Origin: Tous-C4FEB sp044356555
GTDB lineage: Bacteria; Verrucomicrobiota; Verrucomicrobiia; Opitutales; Opitutaceae
Assembly: GCA_044356555.1 (NCBI GenBank)
Contig: JBIKWB010000014.1
Coordinates: 62,001 to 126,000 of the forward strand
Length of the DNA stretch: 64,000 nucleotides
Direction: 5' to 3'
The translations under genes and the position numbers were made by a program. The notes under the pieces are model-generated. The model did not search any database, had not been told where the DNA came from, and saw only the letters and a list, made by a program, of their open reading frames with translations. This document shows, one piece after another, positions 52,014-60,798 of the stretch; position 1 is the first letter of the stretch, and every line of letters begins with the position of its first letter.

Positions 52014-52997
52014 ATGCCCGCGATTTTCGACGCGCTTCCGGGTATTGAGGTGCCCGTGGGTTCGATCTCCTCGAGCCTGGCGAAGATGTGGGCCGACACT
52101 GCCGCCAGCGGTGGCCCGGCGCCGGACAAGGGCGAGACCAAGGCGACCCAAGTTAACTTCGTGTTGCATCTTGGGTTTAATTCCACGGCCGCCGATGCGG
52201 TCGAGCAGTTCGAGACCGCCGTCCGTTTTTCGCGCCGCTATCCCTGCCGCGTGGTCGTGCTTTGCCCTTCATCGGATGATGCAAGCGTGGCGGAGATGCG
52301 GGCGAAAATTTACGGTGAATGCTTTCTCGGGAAATCAAAAGGAGACACACGCTGCTGTGAGTTCGTCCTTTTGAGTTATCCGAGCTCGGCCCGGAAATTT
52401 CTGGAGAATCAGGTGTCGATCTGCCTGTCGACCGACCTGCCTCTTTATTACTGGGCCCATCGTTTCAGCGCGAGCGGGCGTTTGGCGGATTATCGTTACC
52501 TGCTAACCCGCGCACACCGCGTGTTGCTCGACAGCGCGATCGCCCCGGCGGACGCGCTCACTTACGCGTGGCCACGGCCGGAAAACGTGCGGGATTTGGC
52601 CTTTGCCCGATTACTGCCCGTGCGGCAATCGCTCGGGCAGTTTCTCAGCCGCTATCCGATGTCGTCCCTGTGTGGCGGGCTGAATGCGGTCACGCTGGGG
52701 TATGGGCTCCACCTCGCCGCCGAAGCCCGCGTGTTGCTCGCTTGGGTGCAGGATCGCATCGGCCAAGGCGGAGAAAACCGTGCGACGTTTGAACTTGTCG
52801 CCTCGACGGAGGCGGCGCCACAGGCCCTCGCGCTCACGTTCACTTACGCCGACAGCAAGTATTTTTCTTGGCGGGGCGATGCAGGGACGGGCGCGGCCCA
52901 CTTTCTGGCCGACTTCGGCACCGGCCGCACGGAACTGCCCGCCGCCGTGAGCCTGCTCACGCCTGAAAATGCGCTGAGCGAGGCGATGTTCTTTTGA
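52014..52997 (+). CDS. opcA: OpcA-like glucose-6-phosphate dehydrogenase assembly protein
   Basis: 327 residues; identified from the zwf neighbour and from family features: an N-terminal THN-like VLHLGFNSTAADAVEQFETAV, VVVLCPSSDD, a RCCEFVLLSYPSSARKFLENQVSICLSTDLPLYYWAH stretch and a C-terminal beta-rich part. In cyanobacteria and actinobacteria OpcA activates or assembles G6PD. The gene starts six bases after zwf, so co-translation is likely. Its role here is inferred from family and operon context. Confidence 0.82.
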   Translation: MPAIFDALPGIEVPVGSISSSLAKMWADTAASGGPAPDKGETKATQVNFVLHLGFNSTAADAVEQFETAVRFSRRYPCRVVVLCPSSDDASVAEMRAKIYGECFLGKSKGDTRCCEFVLLSYPSSARKFLENQVSICLSTDLPLYYWAHRFSASGRLADYRYLLTRAHRVLLDSAIAPADALTYAWPRPENVRDLAFARLLPVRQSLGQFLSRYPMSSLCGGLNAVTLGYGLHLAAEARVLLAWVQDRIGQGGENRATFELVASTEAAPQALALTFTYADSKYFSWRGDAGTGAAHFLADFGTGRTELPAAVSLLTPENALSEAMFF

Positions 52998-53051
52998 GTC
53001 TAAGCGGACGTTTTAGCCGGCCTTGCAGGTGAGTCCGGCTGAACTTCCCGG

Positions 53052-53882
53052 CTATTTCGCTGCTGGTTTCGAAAAGTTAGCGTAAAAAAACGTGCTGGCC
53101 TCGGTGGCGAGACGATTGGGGTCTTCCGAGAAGGTTTTGCTATCGGTCTCAAGGGCGAGCACGCCCTGCCAGCCGGACTTCTTCACTTCGGCGAACAGGC
53201 CCGCGTAGTTTGCGTCGCCCTTGCCGATCTCCGTGTCAACGGCGACGGTCTTGCCGTCGACCACCTCAACTTTTTTGTCCTTCAAGTGCATGTCAAAAAC
53301 TCGGTCGCCGTAATCGCGAAACACCTTGGCCGCATCGAAGCCGGCGGCGGTGATCCAGCCGATGTCGAGGCACACCCCGATGCGGCGGTCGCGGGCGTCG
53401 AGGATTTTCTGCACGGTGGCGGGATCGCCGTAGACCGAGCCTTTGCCGTGATTGTGGATCGCGAGCTTGATGTCGTATTCCTTAACGAGGGCTTCGAGAT
53501 TGTCCCATTCGGCCAAGTTCCGAGGTTCGACGACGATGATTTTGATGCCCATCAATTTCGCGAATTCGAAGAGCTTTCGGTTCGCCTCTTTGTCCATTGA
53601 GGTGCCGTTGACGCCAAACGTGTAGGCGGTGAGTCCGTTTTGCTCGAGCACGGCCTTTTTACGGAGGCTCTCGGCCGCCGGTGCCGTGGGATCGAGGTGG
53701 GACTTGATGAACTGGATGTTCTTGATGCCGTGCTTGGTCGCAAAGGCCACGACTTGGTCGAAGGTCATGTTGCGGCAGGTCCAAGTTTGGAGGCCAAGTT
53801 GCGGAGGAGTCTGCGCGGCGGCAGGGTTCCACGAGAGCGCGAAAGAAACTGCCAGCAGGGCGAGGAGGCGGAGTGTTTTCAT
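53052..53882 (-). CDS. exported sugar phosphate isomerase/epimerase-like TIM barrel
   Basis: 276 residues with a Sec signal (about 1-23, ending PAAAQ) and a xylose-isomerase-like barrel: LGLQTWTCRNMTFDQVVAFATKHG, VVEPRNLAEWDNLE, LAIHNHGKGSVYG, IGVCLDIGWITAAG, DMHLKDKK and GVLALETDSK. The Glu, His, Asp and Glu residues of the usual metal site appear in these segments. An exported member of this fold probably acts on periplasmic sugars; the substrate is unknown. It lies just downstream of tyrS on the same strand (14-base gap). Confidence 0.85.
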   Translation of the reverse strand: MKTLRLLALLAVSFALSWNPAAAQTPPQLGLQTWTCRNMTFDQVVAFATKHGIKNIQFIKSHLDPTAPAAESLRKKAVLEQNGLTAYTFGVNGTSMDKEANRKLFEFAKLMGIKIIVVEPRNLAEWDNLEALVKEYDIKLAIHNHGKGSVYGDPATVQKILDARDRRIGVCLDIGWITAAGFDAAKVFRDYGDRVFDMHLKDKKVEVVDGKTVAVDTEIGKGDANYAGLFAEVKKSGWQGVLALETDSKTFSEDPNRLATEASTFFYANFSKPAAK

Positions 53883-53896
53883 GGGATAATGGCGGA

Positions 53897-55180
53897 TTAG
53901 ACGAGAGAAAGGACCGAATAGGTGCGCTTGCCTTTGCGCAGGAGGACAAATTTTCCGAAAAGCAGATCAGCTTGGCCGAGGGTCCGAGCGAAGTCGGCGA
54001 CCTTGATGTTGTTAACGTAAACGCCGCCGCCCTCGATGTCCTTGCGGGCTTGCCCTTTCGAGGGGGCAAGTTGCGCGAGCACCAAGGCCTCGGTCAGTGG
54101 CAACGTCTTGCCCGAAAGCCATTCGGCGTGAGCGGGCACGGCGATGGTCGGGACCTCGCCGACGACGTCACCAAAGGTGGCTTCACTGGTGTCGCCGATC
54201 TCGGCTCCAAATAGAATCGCACTCGCTTTGAGTGCGGCATCGAGAGCGCCTTGGCCATGAACGGTGCGCGTGATCTCGGTGGCGAGGGCTTTGTGGGCCT
54301 CGCGAGCACCGGGGTTGGCGGCGTGTTTGGCTTCGAGCGCTTCGATTTCGGCGCGGGAGAGGAATGTAAACTTGCGGAGGTATTCGCCGACCTTGGCATC
54401 CTCGGTGTTTACGAAGAATTGGTAGAACTTGTAGGGGCTCGTTTTTTCCGGATCGAGCCAGACGGCGCCACCCTCGGTTTTGCCGAACTTTGTGCCGTCG
54501 GCTTTGGTGATGAGAGGAAAGGTGAGTCCCCAAGCGGAGAGTCCCGTTTTTTTGCGGATGAGATCGGTGCCCGCCGTGATGTTGCCCCATTGCTCGGTGC
54601 CACCGATTTGGAGTTCGCAGTTTAGCTCCTGCCTCAGATGGCAAAAATCGTTGGCCTGCAGCAATTGGTAGCTGAACTCCGTGAAGCTGATGCCGGCCTC
54701 GCTGCCGAGGCGGTTCTTTACGCTGTCCTTGGCGATCATGCTGCCGAGCGAGAAGTGCTTGCCGACGTCGCGCAGAAAATCGAGGAAGCTGATCGGTGCC
54801 GTCCAATCGGCGTTGTTGACAATCCTCGCGGGATTGCCGGCGGCGGAAAAATCGAGGAGTCGCCCGAGTTGGATGCAGATGCGGCCGTAATTGTAGGCGA
54901 GTTGCTCGCGGCTGAGCAGATTGCGCTCGGCGGACTTGCCGCCCGGGTCTCCGATCATGCCGGTAGCTCCGCCGGCGAGGCTAATCGCGTGATGACCCGC
55001 CAGCTGAAAGCGGCGCAACGTCAACTGCGGCACCAAGTGACCGACGTGGAGCGAGTCCCCGGTCGGATCGAAGCCGCAATAAAGCGTGATCGGTCCTGTG
55101 CTGAGGCGCTGGGTGAGCGCAGCAAGGTCGGTGCAATCGGCGATGAGGCCGCGCCATTGGAGGTCTTCGATCAAGTTCAT
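53897..55180 (-). CDS. tyrS: tyrosyl-tRNA synthetase
   Basis: Charges tRNA-Tyr. The 427-residue class I synthetase has the HIGH-type motif HVGH (45-48), SLAGGATGMIGDPGGKSAERNLL, QLLQANDF and QIGGTEQWGNITAGTDLI. The KMSKS-type loop is KFGKTEGG (about 230-237) and a C-terminal S4-like domain is present. ATG 55180; a short pyrimidine-rich leader precedes it. It is divergent from the peroxiredoxin gene across about 175 bases. Confidence 0.95.
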   Translation of the reverse strand: MNLIEDLQWRGLIADCTDLAALTQRLSTGPITLYCGFDPTGDSLHVGHLVPQLTLRRFQLAGHHAISLAGGATGMIGDPGGKSAERNLLSREQLAYNYGRICIQLGRLLDFSAAGNPARIVNNADWTAPISFLDFLRDVGKHFSLGSMIAKDSVKNRLGSEAGISFTEFSYQLLQANDFCHLRQELNCELQIGGTEQWGNITAGTDLIRKKTGLSAWGLTFPLITKADGTKFGKTEGGAVWLDPEKTSPYKFYQFFVNTEDAKVGEYLRKFTFLSRAEIEALEAKHAANPGAREAHKALATEITRTVHGQGALDAALKASAILFGAEIGDTSEATFGDVVGEVPTIAVPAHAEWLSGKTLPLTEALVLAQLAPSKGQARKDIEGGGVYVNNIKVADFARTLGQADLLFGKFVLLRKGKRTYSVLSLV

Positions 55181-55355
55181 CACGGGGGAGAAAGTTAACG
55201 GCCCGCCGCGCCGGCCGCGCAAGAGCGTTTCTAATGCGCGCCGCCTTAACGTAGAAAAACGTCAGCGATCGGGAAAAACGGTTTGCGGCGGCGTTGCGCG
55301 GGAGTCTAGCTCGTTGTTCTCATTTCGTTCCCACCAACCCTTATTCATCACTACC

Positions 55356-55829
55356 ATGCCTATCGCCGTCGGCTCAAAAGCCCCTGATTTTACGCTCAAG
55401 TCCAAAGCCGCCGACGGTCTCGTCGACGTCAAACTTAGCGCCAACTTTGGCGTGAAGCAGACCGTGATTTTGTTCTTCCCGCTCGCTTACACGGGCGTTT
55501 GCACGCAGGAGCTGTGCGACCAGACGAGCGGCCTTGGTGACTACGAGAAACTCGGGGCCACGGTTTACGCGATCAGCGTGGACAGCCCGTTTGCTCAGGA
55601 GGCTTGGGCCAAGGCCAACAAGATCGGCATCACGCTGCTCTCGGACTTGAACAAAGAAACGACCAAGGCGTACGGCGTTCTTTTCCCGATGCTCGCGGGC
55701 ATCGGCGACACCTCGGCTCGGGCAGCATTCGTCGTCGGCAAGGATGGCGTCGTAACCTACGCCGAGCAGACCGCCACGCCGAAGGATCTGCCGAACTTCG
55801 ACGCCATCAAGGCCGTCCTCGCCAAATAA
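55356..55829 (+). CDS. AhpC/TSA-family peroxiredoxin
   Basis: A 157-residue thiol peroxidase that reduces hydrogen peroxide or alkyl peroxides. The peroxidatic cysteine is C49 in FFPLAYTGVCTQELCD, with a second nearby cysteine at C54; the GSKAPDFTLKS start and GKDGVVTYAEQ end are typical. The C-x4-C arrangement does not match Tpx or classic 2-Cys AhpC, so an AhpE/1-Cys or PrxQ-like mechanism is possible. ATG 55356 is preceded by CTACC. It has no operon partner; aconitase follows after about 60 bases. Confidence 0.9.
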   Translation: MPIAVGSKAPDFTLKSKAADGLVDVKLSANFGVKQTVILFFPLAYTGVCTQELCDQTSGLGDYEKLGATVYAISVDSPFAQEAWAKANKIGITLLSDLNKETTKAYGVLFPMLAGIGDTSARAAFVVGKDGVVTYAEQTATPKDLPNFDAIKAVLAK

Positions 55830-55887
55830 ACCGGGCTACGTTCGCGGCCCGCGCTCCCCTTTAATCGAGTATCGAAAATTCAACTTC

Positions 55888-58572
55888 ATGAGCCTTCCCA
55901 ATCCGTTTAACACGCTCCAGACGTTCTCCGCCAACGGTGAATCGCACTCGTTCTACTCGTTGCCTGCCCTAGAAAAGGCCGGTTACAATGTGAGCAAGCT
56001 GCCGGTCTCGATTCGGATTGTGCTGGAGTCCCTGCTGCGCAACTGCGACGGCAAGCGGGTCGCCGAGCCCGCCGTCAAGGCGCTCGCGACGTGGGCGGCG
56101 AAGGCTGACCGCACGGACGAGATCCCCTTCGTCGTGGCGCGCATCGTGTTGCAGGATTTCACCGGTGTGCCGCTCTTGGTGGACCTCGCGGCGATGCGCT
56201 CGGCCGTCACCAAGCTGGGCAAAAACCCGAAGATCATCGAGCCCCTCGTGCCGGTGGACCTCGTCGTTGACCACTCGGTGCAGGTGGATTTCGCGGGCAG
56301 CGCCGATGCGTTGGCCAAGAATCTCGAACTCGAGTTCTCACGCAACCGCGAGCGCTACCAATTTCTGAAGTGGGGCATGCAGGCGTTCGACACCTTCAAG
56401 GTCGTCCCTCCCGGCATCGGCATTGTTCACCAGGTGAACTTGGAGTATCTCGCGAAAGGCGTGCTCAACGCCGGCCCGGTTTACTATCCCGACACGCTCG
56501 TCGGCACCGATTCGCACACGACGATGATCAACGGGCTCGGCATCGTGGGCTGGGGCGTCGGCGGCATTGAGGCCGAGGCCGGCATGTTGGGCCAGCCGGT
56601 TTATTTCCTCACGCCGGACGTCGTCGGAGTGTATCTCACCGGCGCTCTGCGCGAAGGCGTCACTGCCACCGATCTTGCGCTCACGCTCACCCAGCAGCTC
56701 CGCAAAGCCAAAGTCGTCGGCAAGTTCGTCGAATTCTACGGTCCCGGCGCCGCCGCGCTGCCCGTCGTGGACCGTGCCACGATCGCCAACATGGCGCCCG
56801 AATACGGCGCGACGATGGGCTTCTTCCCGATTGATGCCGAGTGCGTCAATTACCTCCGGGCCACCGGTCGCGATCCCAAGCAGCTCGCGCTTTACGAGGC
56901 TTACTACCGTGCGCAGAATCTCTGGGGTATTCCCGAAAAAGGTCAGATCGAGTACTCGACCGATCTTTCGCTCGACCTCTCGACGGTTGGACCGAGCGTC
57001 GCCGGTCCAAAGCGTCCGCAGGACCGGATCGAGCTCTCGAAGATGAAGCAGGAATTCCTCGCGGCGTTCTCAAAGCCCGTTACCGAAAACGGCTTTGGCA
57101 AGAAGGCTGAGGAATTCTCGACCGTGACCGCCGACATCGGTGGCACGAAGCTCAGCCACGGCTCCGTGTTGATTGCTGCGATCACGAGCTGCACCAACAC
57201 CTCCAACCCGAGCGTTATGCTCGCCGCCGGTCTCCTCGCCAAAAAGGCCGTCGCCAAAGGACTCAAGGTGAACCCGCTCGTGAAATCGTCGCTCGCGCCC
57301 GGTTCACGTGTCGTGACCGATTATCTCGATAAAACCGGTCTCACGCCTTTCCTCGACCAACTCGGCTTTCAAACGGTCGGCTATGGCTGCACGACTTGTA
57401 TCGGAAACTCCGGCCCGCTTTCGGCGCCGATCGAGGAAGCCGTTGTGAAGAACGATCTTGTCGCGGCCTCCGTGCTCTCGGGTAACCGCAATTTCGAGGC
57501 CCGCGTCCATCAGAACATCAAGTCGAACTTCCTGATGTCGCCGCCGCTGGTCGTCGCATTTGCCCTCGCAGGCCGTGTCGATATCGACCTTTCGACCGAG
57601 CCGCTCGGCCGTGATCAAGCCGGCGCCCCCGTGTTTTTGAAGGATATCTGGCCCACGCTGCAAGAGGTGCGCGACCAGATGCAGGCCGCCCTCAAGCCCG
57701 AGGTGTTCCGCCGTCTCTACATCAACTTCGCCGAGCAGAATCCGAAGTGGAACGAGATCCCGTCCACGACGGGCAATGTTTACGCCTTCGAGGAGAAATC
57801 GACCTACATCCAAGAGCCGCCATTCTTCACGAACTTCTCGATGACACCCGGCGCGATCAAGCCGATCACCGGAGCGCGTGCATTGGGCCTTTTCGGTGAC
57901 TCGGTTACGACCGACCACATCTCGCCGGCTGGCGCGATCAAGAAGAGCTCGCCCGCGGGCAAGTTCCTCCTCGAAAGCGGAGTGACCTACGAAGACTTCA
58001 ATTCCTACGGCTCGCGCCGCGGCAACGATCGCATCATGACGCGCGGCACCTTTGCCAACGTCCGCATCAAGAACCTGATGCTCGGCGGCGAAGAGGGTGG
58101 CAACACGCTCGGTGCGGATGGGGTCAAGACCTCGATTTACGAGGCGTCGATGGCTTACCAAAAAGCCGGCACGCCATTGATCATCTTGGCCGGTCAGGAG
58201 TATGGCACCGGTTCTTCCCGCGACTGGGCCGCAAAAGGCACCAATCTTCTGGGCGTCAAAGTCGTCGTCGCCCAAAGCTTCGAGCGCATTCACCGGTCAA
58301 ACCTCGTGGGCATGGGCGTGCTGCCCCTGCAGTTTAAAGACGGCACCACGGCTCAGACGCTGCAGCTTGATGGCACCGAGTCTTACGACGTCGTGGGCCT
58401 CAATGAATCGATCAAGCCCCAGCAGGACCTCACGTTGAAAATCACGCGCAAGAGCGGTGCGGTCGAGAACGTAGTCGTGCGTTGTCGCATCGATACCCCG
58501 ATCGAGATCGACTATTACCAACACGGCGGGATTTTGCCCTACGTGTTGCGGCAGATTGTCGCGCAAAACTAA
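55888..58572 (+). CDS. acnA: aconitate hydratase AcnA
   Basis: Isomerises citrate to isocitrate in the TCA cycle. The 894-residue AcnA/IRP1-type enzyme has the [4Fe-4S] ligands C435 (ITSCTNTSNPSV), C501 and C504 (YGCTTCIGNSG). Other AcnA segments are LVGTDSHTTMINGLGIVGWGVGGIEAE and, in the swivelling domain, GSSRDWAAKG. ATG 55888. A perfect 12-bp hairpin lies 20 bases after the stop. The protein could in principle bind RNA like IRP1, but nothing here shows it. Confidence 0.97.
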   Translation: MSLPNPFNTLQTFSANGESHSFYSLPALEKAGYNVSKLPVSIRIVLESLLRNCDGKRVAEPAVKALATWAAKADRTDEIPFVVARIVLQDFTGVPLLVDLAAMRSAVTKLGKNPKIIEPLVPVDLVVDHSVQVDFAGSADALAKNLELEFSRNRERYQFLKWGMQAFDTFKVVPPGIGIVHQVNLEYLAKGVLNAGPVYYPDTLVGTDSHTTMINGLGIVGWGVGGIEAEAGMLGQPVYFLTPDVVGVYLTGALREGVTATDLALTLTQQLRKAKVVGKFVEFYGPGAAALPVVDRATIANMAPEYGATMGFFPIDAECVNYLRATGRDPKQLALYEAYYRAQNLWGIPEKGQIEYSTDLSLDLSTVGPSVAGPKRPQDRIELSKMKQEFLAAFSKPVTENGFGKKAEEFSTVTADIGGTKLSHGSVLIAAITSCTNTSNPSVMLAAGLLAKKAVAKGLKVNPLVKSSLAPGSRVVTDYLDKTGLTPFLDQLGFQTVGYGCTTCIGNSGPLSAPIEEAVVKNDLVAASVLSGNRNFEARVHQNIKSNFLMSPPLVVAFALAGRVDIDLSTEPLGRDQAGAPVFLKDIWPTLQEVRDQMQAALKPEVFRRLYINFAEQNPKWNEIPSTTGNVYAFEEKSTYIQEPPFFTNFSMTPGAIKPITGARALGLFGDSVTTDHISPAGAIKKSSPAGKFLLESGVTYEDFNSYGSRRGNDRIMTRGTFANVRIKNLMLGGEEGGNTLGADGVKTSIYEASMAYQKAGTPLIILAGQEYGTGSSRDWAAKGTNLLGVKVVVAQSFERIHRSNLVGMGVLPLQFKDGTTAQTLQLDGTESYDVVGLNESIKPQQDLTLKITRKSGAVENVVVRCRIDTPIEIDYYQHGGILPYVLRQIVAQN

Positions 58573-58593
58573 TTTTGGATCGCGCGCGCGCGT

Positions 58594-58624
58594 CGTCGAG
58601 CTACCGTTGGTGGGTAGCTCGACG
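58594..58624 (+). terminator. perfect 12-bp hairpin after acnA
   Basis: CGTCGAGCTACC (58594-58605) pairs perfectly with GGTAGCTCGACG (58613-58624) around a seven-base loop. No T-run follows, so it may be a Rho-dependent or 3'-end-stabilising structure rather than a standard intrinsic terminator. Confidence 0.5.
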
Positions 58625-58694
58625 GCTGCGATGGCGACAGTTCATGTATCTGGAAATAGTGCCGTTCTAGCGGGTTGTTTCGTTTTTCTTCTCC

Positions 58695-59204
58695 ATGCCT
58701 GATTCGACTCCTTCCGTTTATCTCGTAGATGCTTATTCCGATCCTGTGGTCGTGCGCATCGAGGGCCGGGCATGCTTTCAAAATAGCACCGGTCTGAGAG
58801 ATTTCGTCGGCGAGATGCTGCGCCAAGGGCGGCAGCGCTTTGTGGTGGATTTTCAGAACTGCACGAGCATGGACAGCACGTTTCTCGGCGTGCTGGCGGG
58901 TGTGGCTCTGGAGCTAAAGAAGACCAATCCCCCCGGGAGCATTGTGCTCGCCCGGGTGGGAGTTCGGAATCTTGAGCTGATCCGGAACTTGGGTTTGCAT
59001 CGTCTGCTCACGGTCGACGCCGGAGATATGCCGATGAGCTTCGGCAAATGCGAGACGGCGCTGGCGGCATCCAATCCGGGAGAACTGGATCGTGCGAAGT
59101 TGGCGCTCGAATCCCACGAGCACCTAGTGGCCGCCGATGAAAGCAACCGGGCGAAGTTTCAGGATGTATTGTCGTTTCTTAAGAATCGCGTCGAGCAAAG
59201 CTGA
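58695..59204 (+). CDS. STAS-domain anti-sigma factor antagonist
   Basis: A 169-residue protein with an N-terminal STAS domain (about 8-105): RIEGRACFQNSTGLRDFV, VVDFQNCTSMDSTFLGVLAGV and HRLLTV. S61 or T62 occupies the usual phosphorylation position in the M-D-S-T-F-L-G loop, so it could be switched by a kinase/phosphatase pair as in SpoIIAA/RsbV systems. The last 60 residues are a helical tail of unknown role. A SpoIIE-type phosphatase gene follows about 100 bases downstream, supporting a partner-switching role. No HATPase kinase gene of the RsbW type is adjacent. Confidence 0.85.
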   Translation: MPDSTPSVYLVDAYSDPVVVRIEGRACFQNSTGLRDFVGEMLRQGRQRFVVDFQNCTSMDSTFLGVLAGVALELKKTNPPGSIVLARVGVRNLELIRNLGLHRLLTVDAGDMPMSFGKCETALAASNPGELDRAKLALESHEHLVAADESNRAKFQDVLSFLKNRVEQS

Positions 59205-59306
59205 CCCGGAGACGACCGCCGCCGGCGCTGGCCCCGGGCGCTTTTTCACTTTTTTGTAGTCTTCACGATTGCCCGTCTCGGCAGCTTTGGAACACAGTTC
59301 TGGCCC

Positions 59307-60749
59307 ATGGTTTTTGCCATCGTCATTGCGTTTGTGCTGGGGGTAGCGGTCTTAGCGGTGCCCTTTTGGCGCGCGCGGGCCGCAGCCGATGCCAGTGAAA
59401 CGGCCCGGCAGCAGGCGACGCAGGACCGGCAGCGGGTGGTTGATTTCATGCACCTCATGGCTGAAGCGCTGGGAGAAGGTCTGACGCGGGCTGAGTTGCA
59501 CCAGCGGATCGTGCACGCGTCGATTCTTTGCACCGGAGCTCTGAGCGCCTGTTTGTTTCAGCGAACTGAACGCGGCACGATGCGCGGGACGGCGGTAGAA
59601 GGATTATTTCCACCCCATCGGCCGTTCAACGATGAGGCCAAATCCAAGCTGACAACCCGAGCCAAGTTTATCGAGCAGGTGCTGCAGGCCGAAGAGTTTC
59701 CCGACAGCGAAGGAATCGTGGGCCGCGTGGCGACGACCGGCCGGGGGGAACTATTGGCCGATGCGACCGGAGATCGGCGTGTGGTCCGGCACGACGATTC
59801 GGCCCTCGTCGTGCGCTCGGTGATCGCGGTGCCACTCTTCTTTCGCGATCGTTCGTTTGGGGTCTTGGCGGTGGCCAATCCCGCCGGCGGGCGGGCGTTT
59901 TCTGAGATGGAGTTTTCGCTGATGGAGTCTTTGGCGGAGCAAGCGGCTCTGGCCTTGCACAACGCCGAGTTTTTGCACCTCCAGATGGAGAAGCAGCAAC
60001 TCGATTTGGATATCTCGGTCGCGAGCGGGATTCAGCGGATGCTTTTGCCGCGCAAGACCGACACCATCGACGGCATTGATTTGGATGCGCGTTACAAACC
60101 GGCGCAAAAGATCGGAGGCGACCTTTACGACGTTATCCAACTGTCGCCGACGCGTCTCGCGATCGTCGTGGCCGATGTCGCCGGCAAAGGTATCCCGGCG
60201 TCGCTGCTCATGGCGATATGTCGGACGAATCTGCTGCAGATAGCCCCGCGCCACGATTCCCCGAGGCGAGTGCTCATCGAGTTGAATCGCGTGTTGGCGG
60301 CGGACATCGATCAAGGTCACTACATCACGATGCTTTACGCGGTGATCGACACGGTCGCGCGGAGCGTGACCTTTGCCCGGGCTGGGCATGAACTGCCGCT
60401 GTTCGCGCGACTCGACGCTAAGAGCGGCGCATTTTTGCCTGTTTTTGTCGGTTCCGAAGGGATGCCGCTCGGGATGGTGCCGGACACGCTTTTTTCGGAA
60501 GTGATTACCGATCATACGGAGCCCTTCGGCCTCGGAGATTTGCTCGTACTTTATACGGACGGGATCAGCGAAGCGCCGAACGAAGACGGTAAAGAATTCT
60601 CCGGACATCGCCTCGCCGATGTGGTCCGGACCTTGCACCAACGCTCCGCGCAGGAAGTGAACGACGGCATACTGAGCGCGGTGGGGCGTTTCTCGGGAGA
60701 AACCCCGCAGCGTGATGACCTGACTCTGGTGACGGTGAAACGAGTTTAG
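59307..60749 (+). CDS. SpoIIE-type PP2C phosphatase with GAF domain
   Basis: 480 residues: an N-terminal membrane anchor (about 4-20, AIVIAFVLGVAVLAVPF), a coiled segment, a GAF domain (about 60-220, VHASILCTGALSACLFQ and IAVPLFFRDRSFGVLAVAN) and a C-terminal PP2C/SpoIIE domain. The phosphatase domain has IGGDLYDVIQLS, VADVAGKGIPASLLMA, FARAGHELPL and LYTDGISEAPNEDG, where aspartates bind metal. Such enzymes dephosphorylate STAS-domain antagonists; the STAS protein immediately upstream is the likely substrate. ATG 59307, preceded by CTGGCCC. Confidence 0.92.
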   Translation: MVFAIVIAFVLGVAVLAVPFWRARAAADASETARQQATQDRQRVVDFMHLMAEALGEGLTRAELHQRIVHASILCTGALSACLFQRTERGTMRGTAVEGLFPPHRPFNDEAKSKLTTRAKFIEQVLQAEEFPDSEGIVGRVATTGRGELLADATGDRRVVRHDDSALVVRSVIAVPLFFRDRSFGVLAVANPAGGRAFSEMEFSLMESLAEQAALALHNAEFLHLQMEKQQLDLDISVASGIQRMLLPRKTDTIDGIDLDARYKPAQKIGGDLYDVIQLSPTRLAIVVADVAGKGIPASLLMAICRTNLLQIAPRHDSPRRVLIELNRVLAADIDQGHYITMLYAVIDTVARSVTFARAGHELPLFARLDAKSGAFLPVFVGSEGMPLGMVPDTLFSEVITDHTEPFGLGDLLVLYTDGISEAPNEDGKEFSGHRLADVVRTLHQRSAQEVNDGILSAVGRFSGETPQRDDLTLVTVKRV

Positions 60750-60798
60750 TTCGTCCGCTTGCCTCCGCATCTTTGTCTCGCATCGTCCGAACTCACCC

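Noticed and set aside
34308..53039. A shared 14-mer (GCCGGACTCACCTG) at 34308 and, reversed, at 53026
   Set aside because: In 64 kb several 14-base matches are expected by chance, and the flanks do not match. Treated as coincidence.
59235..59263. GC-rich stretch followed by TTTTT upstream of the SpoIIE-type gene, terminator-like
   Set aside because: The possible stem is only about four base pairs; not convincing.
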